Origin: Paludibacteraceae bacterium
GTDB lineage: Bacteria; Bacteroidota; Bacteroidia; Bacteroidales; Paludibacteraceae
Assembly: GCA_017960065.1 (NCBI GenBank)
Contig: JAGCZK010000103.1
Location: 1 to 7,718 of the forward strand
Reading direction: 5' to 3'
Length of the DNA stretch: 7,718 nt
In this document: in pieces, positions 7,311 to 7,718 of the stretch
How the letters are laid out: each line of letters opens with the position of its first letter
Numbering within the stretch: the first letter of the stretch is position 1
Notes under the pieces: generated by a model
Database searches by the model: none
What the model saw: the letters and a program-made list of their open reading frames with translations, nothing else
Told to the model about the DNA's origin: nothing
Position numbers and translations under genes: made by a program

Positions 7311-7339
7311 AATCCACTTTTTGAAAGTGGGATTTTTTT
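7311..7339 (+). terminator. Hairpin followed by a T run (terminator-like on the plus strand)
   Basis: The arms AATCCACTTT (7311-7320) and AAAGTGGGATT (7324-7334) pair with one bulged G around a TTG loop, and T residues run from 7333 to 7339. This is a good intrinsic-terminator shape for plus-strand transcription, yet there is no plus-strand gene upstream within 2 kb. On the minus strand the same stem would fold in the leader of the small membrane protein gene without a T tract after it. Confidence 0.4.
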
Positions 7340-7359
7340 CATTGCAATTTGATTCGAAG

Positions 7360-7393
7360 CAAAGGTAAGACATTTTTTTCAGACTTGGTACAA
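7360..7393 (-). promoter_or_regulatory. Probable distal promoter for the small membrane protein/synthase pair
   Basis: On the minus strand, TACCTTTG (7367-7360) is a very typical Bacteroidota -7 element, and TTG (7393-7391) lies 23 bases upstream, a little further than usual. Transcription from about 7353 would give a leader of about 210 bases containing the hairpin at 7311-7334. A 6-base inverted repeat at 7379-7403 spans the -33 element. Confidence 0.45.
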
Positions 7394-7403
7394 CACGGTC
7401 TGA
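7379..7403. promoter_or_regulatory. Possible operator: inverted repeat spanning a -33 element
   Basis: TCAGAC (7379-7384) and GTCTGA (7398-7403) are perfect inverted 6-base half-sites separated by 13 bases, with centres about 19 bases apart, close to two helical turns. They flank the -33 TTG of the distal promoter. A dimeric regulator site is plausible, but a 6-base repeat could be chance. Confidence 0.25.
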
Positions 7404-7529
7404 TGTATTGCGTTTTAAGTGGAAATTATAGTGCTATCTATTTGTAAATCAGTGTTATAATTTAACTAAATTGGCGTTTTTTGATATCCGGGCGCCCGAC
7501 TTGATGTAGTGATATTGAGGGCTTTCTAA

Positions 7530-7565
7530 AGTTACGGGCTTTTGCCGCTGCAAAAACCCGTAACT
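7530..7565 (-). terminator. Long hairpin, probable 3' terminator of the T9SS cargo gene
   Basis: AGTTACGGG (7530-7538) pairs perfectly with CCCGTAACT (7557-7565). Inside, TTTTGC (7540-7545) pairs with GCAAAA (7550-7555) around a CGCT loop, with one C/A mismatch between the two stems: 15 pairs in all. It lies 49 bases beyond the stop of the right-hand gene. On the minus strand only TTT follows the stem, so it may act by stabilising the 3' end or need a factor rather than being a classic terminator. Confidence 0.45.
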
Positions 7566-7614
7566 GTCAAATCAAAAAATCTATTCAGTAAGTTCCACTT
7601 TTAGGGGTGGAGGA

Positions 7615-7718
7615 TTACTTCACCAGTTGTTGCGTCTGTCCGTCGGCGCGTACCAGGTAGTTGCCGCGGCCCAGGCGCGTGATGTCGATCGTCGCACGGC
7701 CGGCTTCGGCCTCTTGAC
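7615..7718 (-). CDS. C-terminal end of a T9SS-secreted protein (partial)
   Basis: Only the last 34 codons before the TAA at 7617-7615 lie in the window; the gene continues past the right edge. The minus-strand translation contains IDITRLGRGNYLVRADG and ends QQLVK. This is the pattern of type A T9SS sorting domains: a hydrophobic strand, then a L-x-x-G-x-Y-x-V-x strand and a basic C-terminal residue. It parallels the end of the GH18-like protein (LDVSDLHSGYYLLRVGD, ending KILR). The protein is therefore probably exported by the T9SS and anchored or released at the cell surface. Nothing can be said about its catalytic or binding part. The reading frame is open to the window edge and GC-rich like the other genes here. 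Confidence 0.75.
   Translation of the reverse strand, partial: QEAEAGRATIDITRLGRGNYLVRADGQTQQLVK

Larger units (their letters stand above)
7144..7614. other. AT-rich non-coding region of about 470 bases
   Basis: I see no protein-coding gene here. The region is much richer in A and T than its neighbours, especially 7225-7480. It holds two promoter-like -7 motifs facing left, a hairpin with a T run at 7311-7339, an inverted repeat at 7379-7403, a 10-base GC palindrome at 7489-7498 (CGGGCGCCCG), and a long hairpin at 7530-7565 beyond the stop of the right-hand gene. It probably combines the 3' end of the right-hand gene with the regulatory leader of the small membrane protein/synthase pair. A small RNA cannot be excluded. 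Confidence 0.6.

Noticed and set aside
7489..7498. GC palindrome CGGGCGCCCG
   Set aside because: It is only 10 bases with no loop, no T tract on the useful strand and no nearby promoter motif; it could be chance.
167..7718. A new defence or mobile system
   Set aside because: No nuclease, recombinase, toxin-antitoxin pair, reverse transcriptase or phage gene was found; the genes fit glycan/protein degradation and RNA modification.

Overview
This window looks like chromosomal DNA from a member of the Bacteroidota, probably a fairly GC-rich Bacteroidales. Three things point there. Two proteins end in C-terminal sorting domains of the type IX secretion system (T9SS). The promoters match the Bacteroidota form (TTG near -33, TAnnTTTG near -7) rather than the E. 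coli form. The pseudouridine synthase has the long N-terminal extension common in this phylum. No rRNA, tRNA, CRISPR array, transposase or phage gene was seen.

Layout. Positions 1-166 hold two GC-rich hairpin repeats of a REP-like kind; the right-hand one also fits an intrinsic terminator for the next gene. Positions 167-3160 (minus) encode a 997-residue secreted protein. It has a GH18-like catalytic domain, two copies of a [beta/gamma-crystallin + ricin-type trefoil] module, an F5/8-type (discoidin) domain and a T9SS sorting domain. A 164-bp intergenic region carries back-to-back promoters. Positions 3325-5250 (plus) encode an exported papain-family (C1) cysteine peptidase with an intact Cys/His/Asn triad. 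Its stop lies 1 base from the stop of the convergent gene at 5252-6856 (minus), a long RluA-family pseudouridine synthase. Just upstream of that gene, on the same strand, is an 88-residue single-membrane-segment protein of unknown function (6877-7143). Positions 7144-7614 are AT-rich and non-coding, with two promoter-like motifs, a possible operator and two hairpins. The window ends inside another T9SS cargo gene (7615 to beyond 7718, minus), recognisable from its last 34 residues.

How the genes may work together. The GH18-like lectin protein and the C1 peptidase share a divergent promoter region and both appear to be exported, so a joint role in degrading glycoprotein or other glycan-rich material is plausible but inferred only from position. 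The synthase and small membrane protein may form a two-gene operon with a housekeeping role. I found no convincing evidence of a wholly new system. The points most worth checking are the duplicated lectin/crystallin module behind a GH18 domain with a variant catalytic motif, the uncharacterised N-terminal part of the synthase, and the structured leader at 7311-7403.
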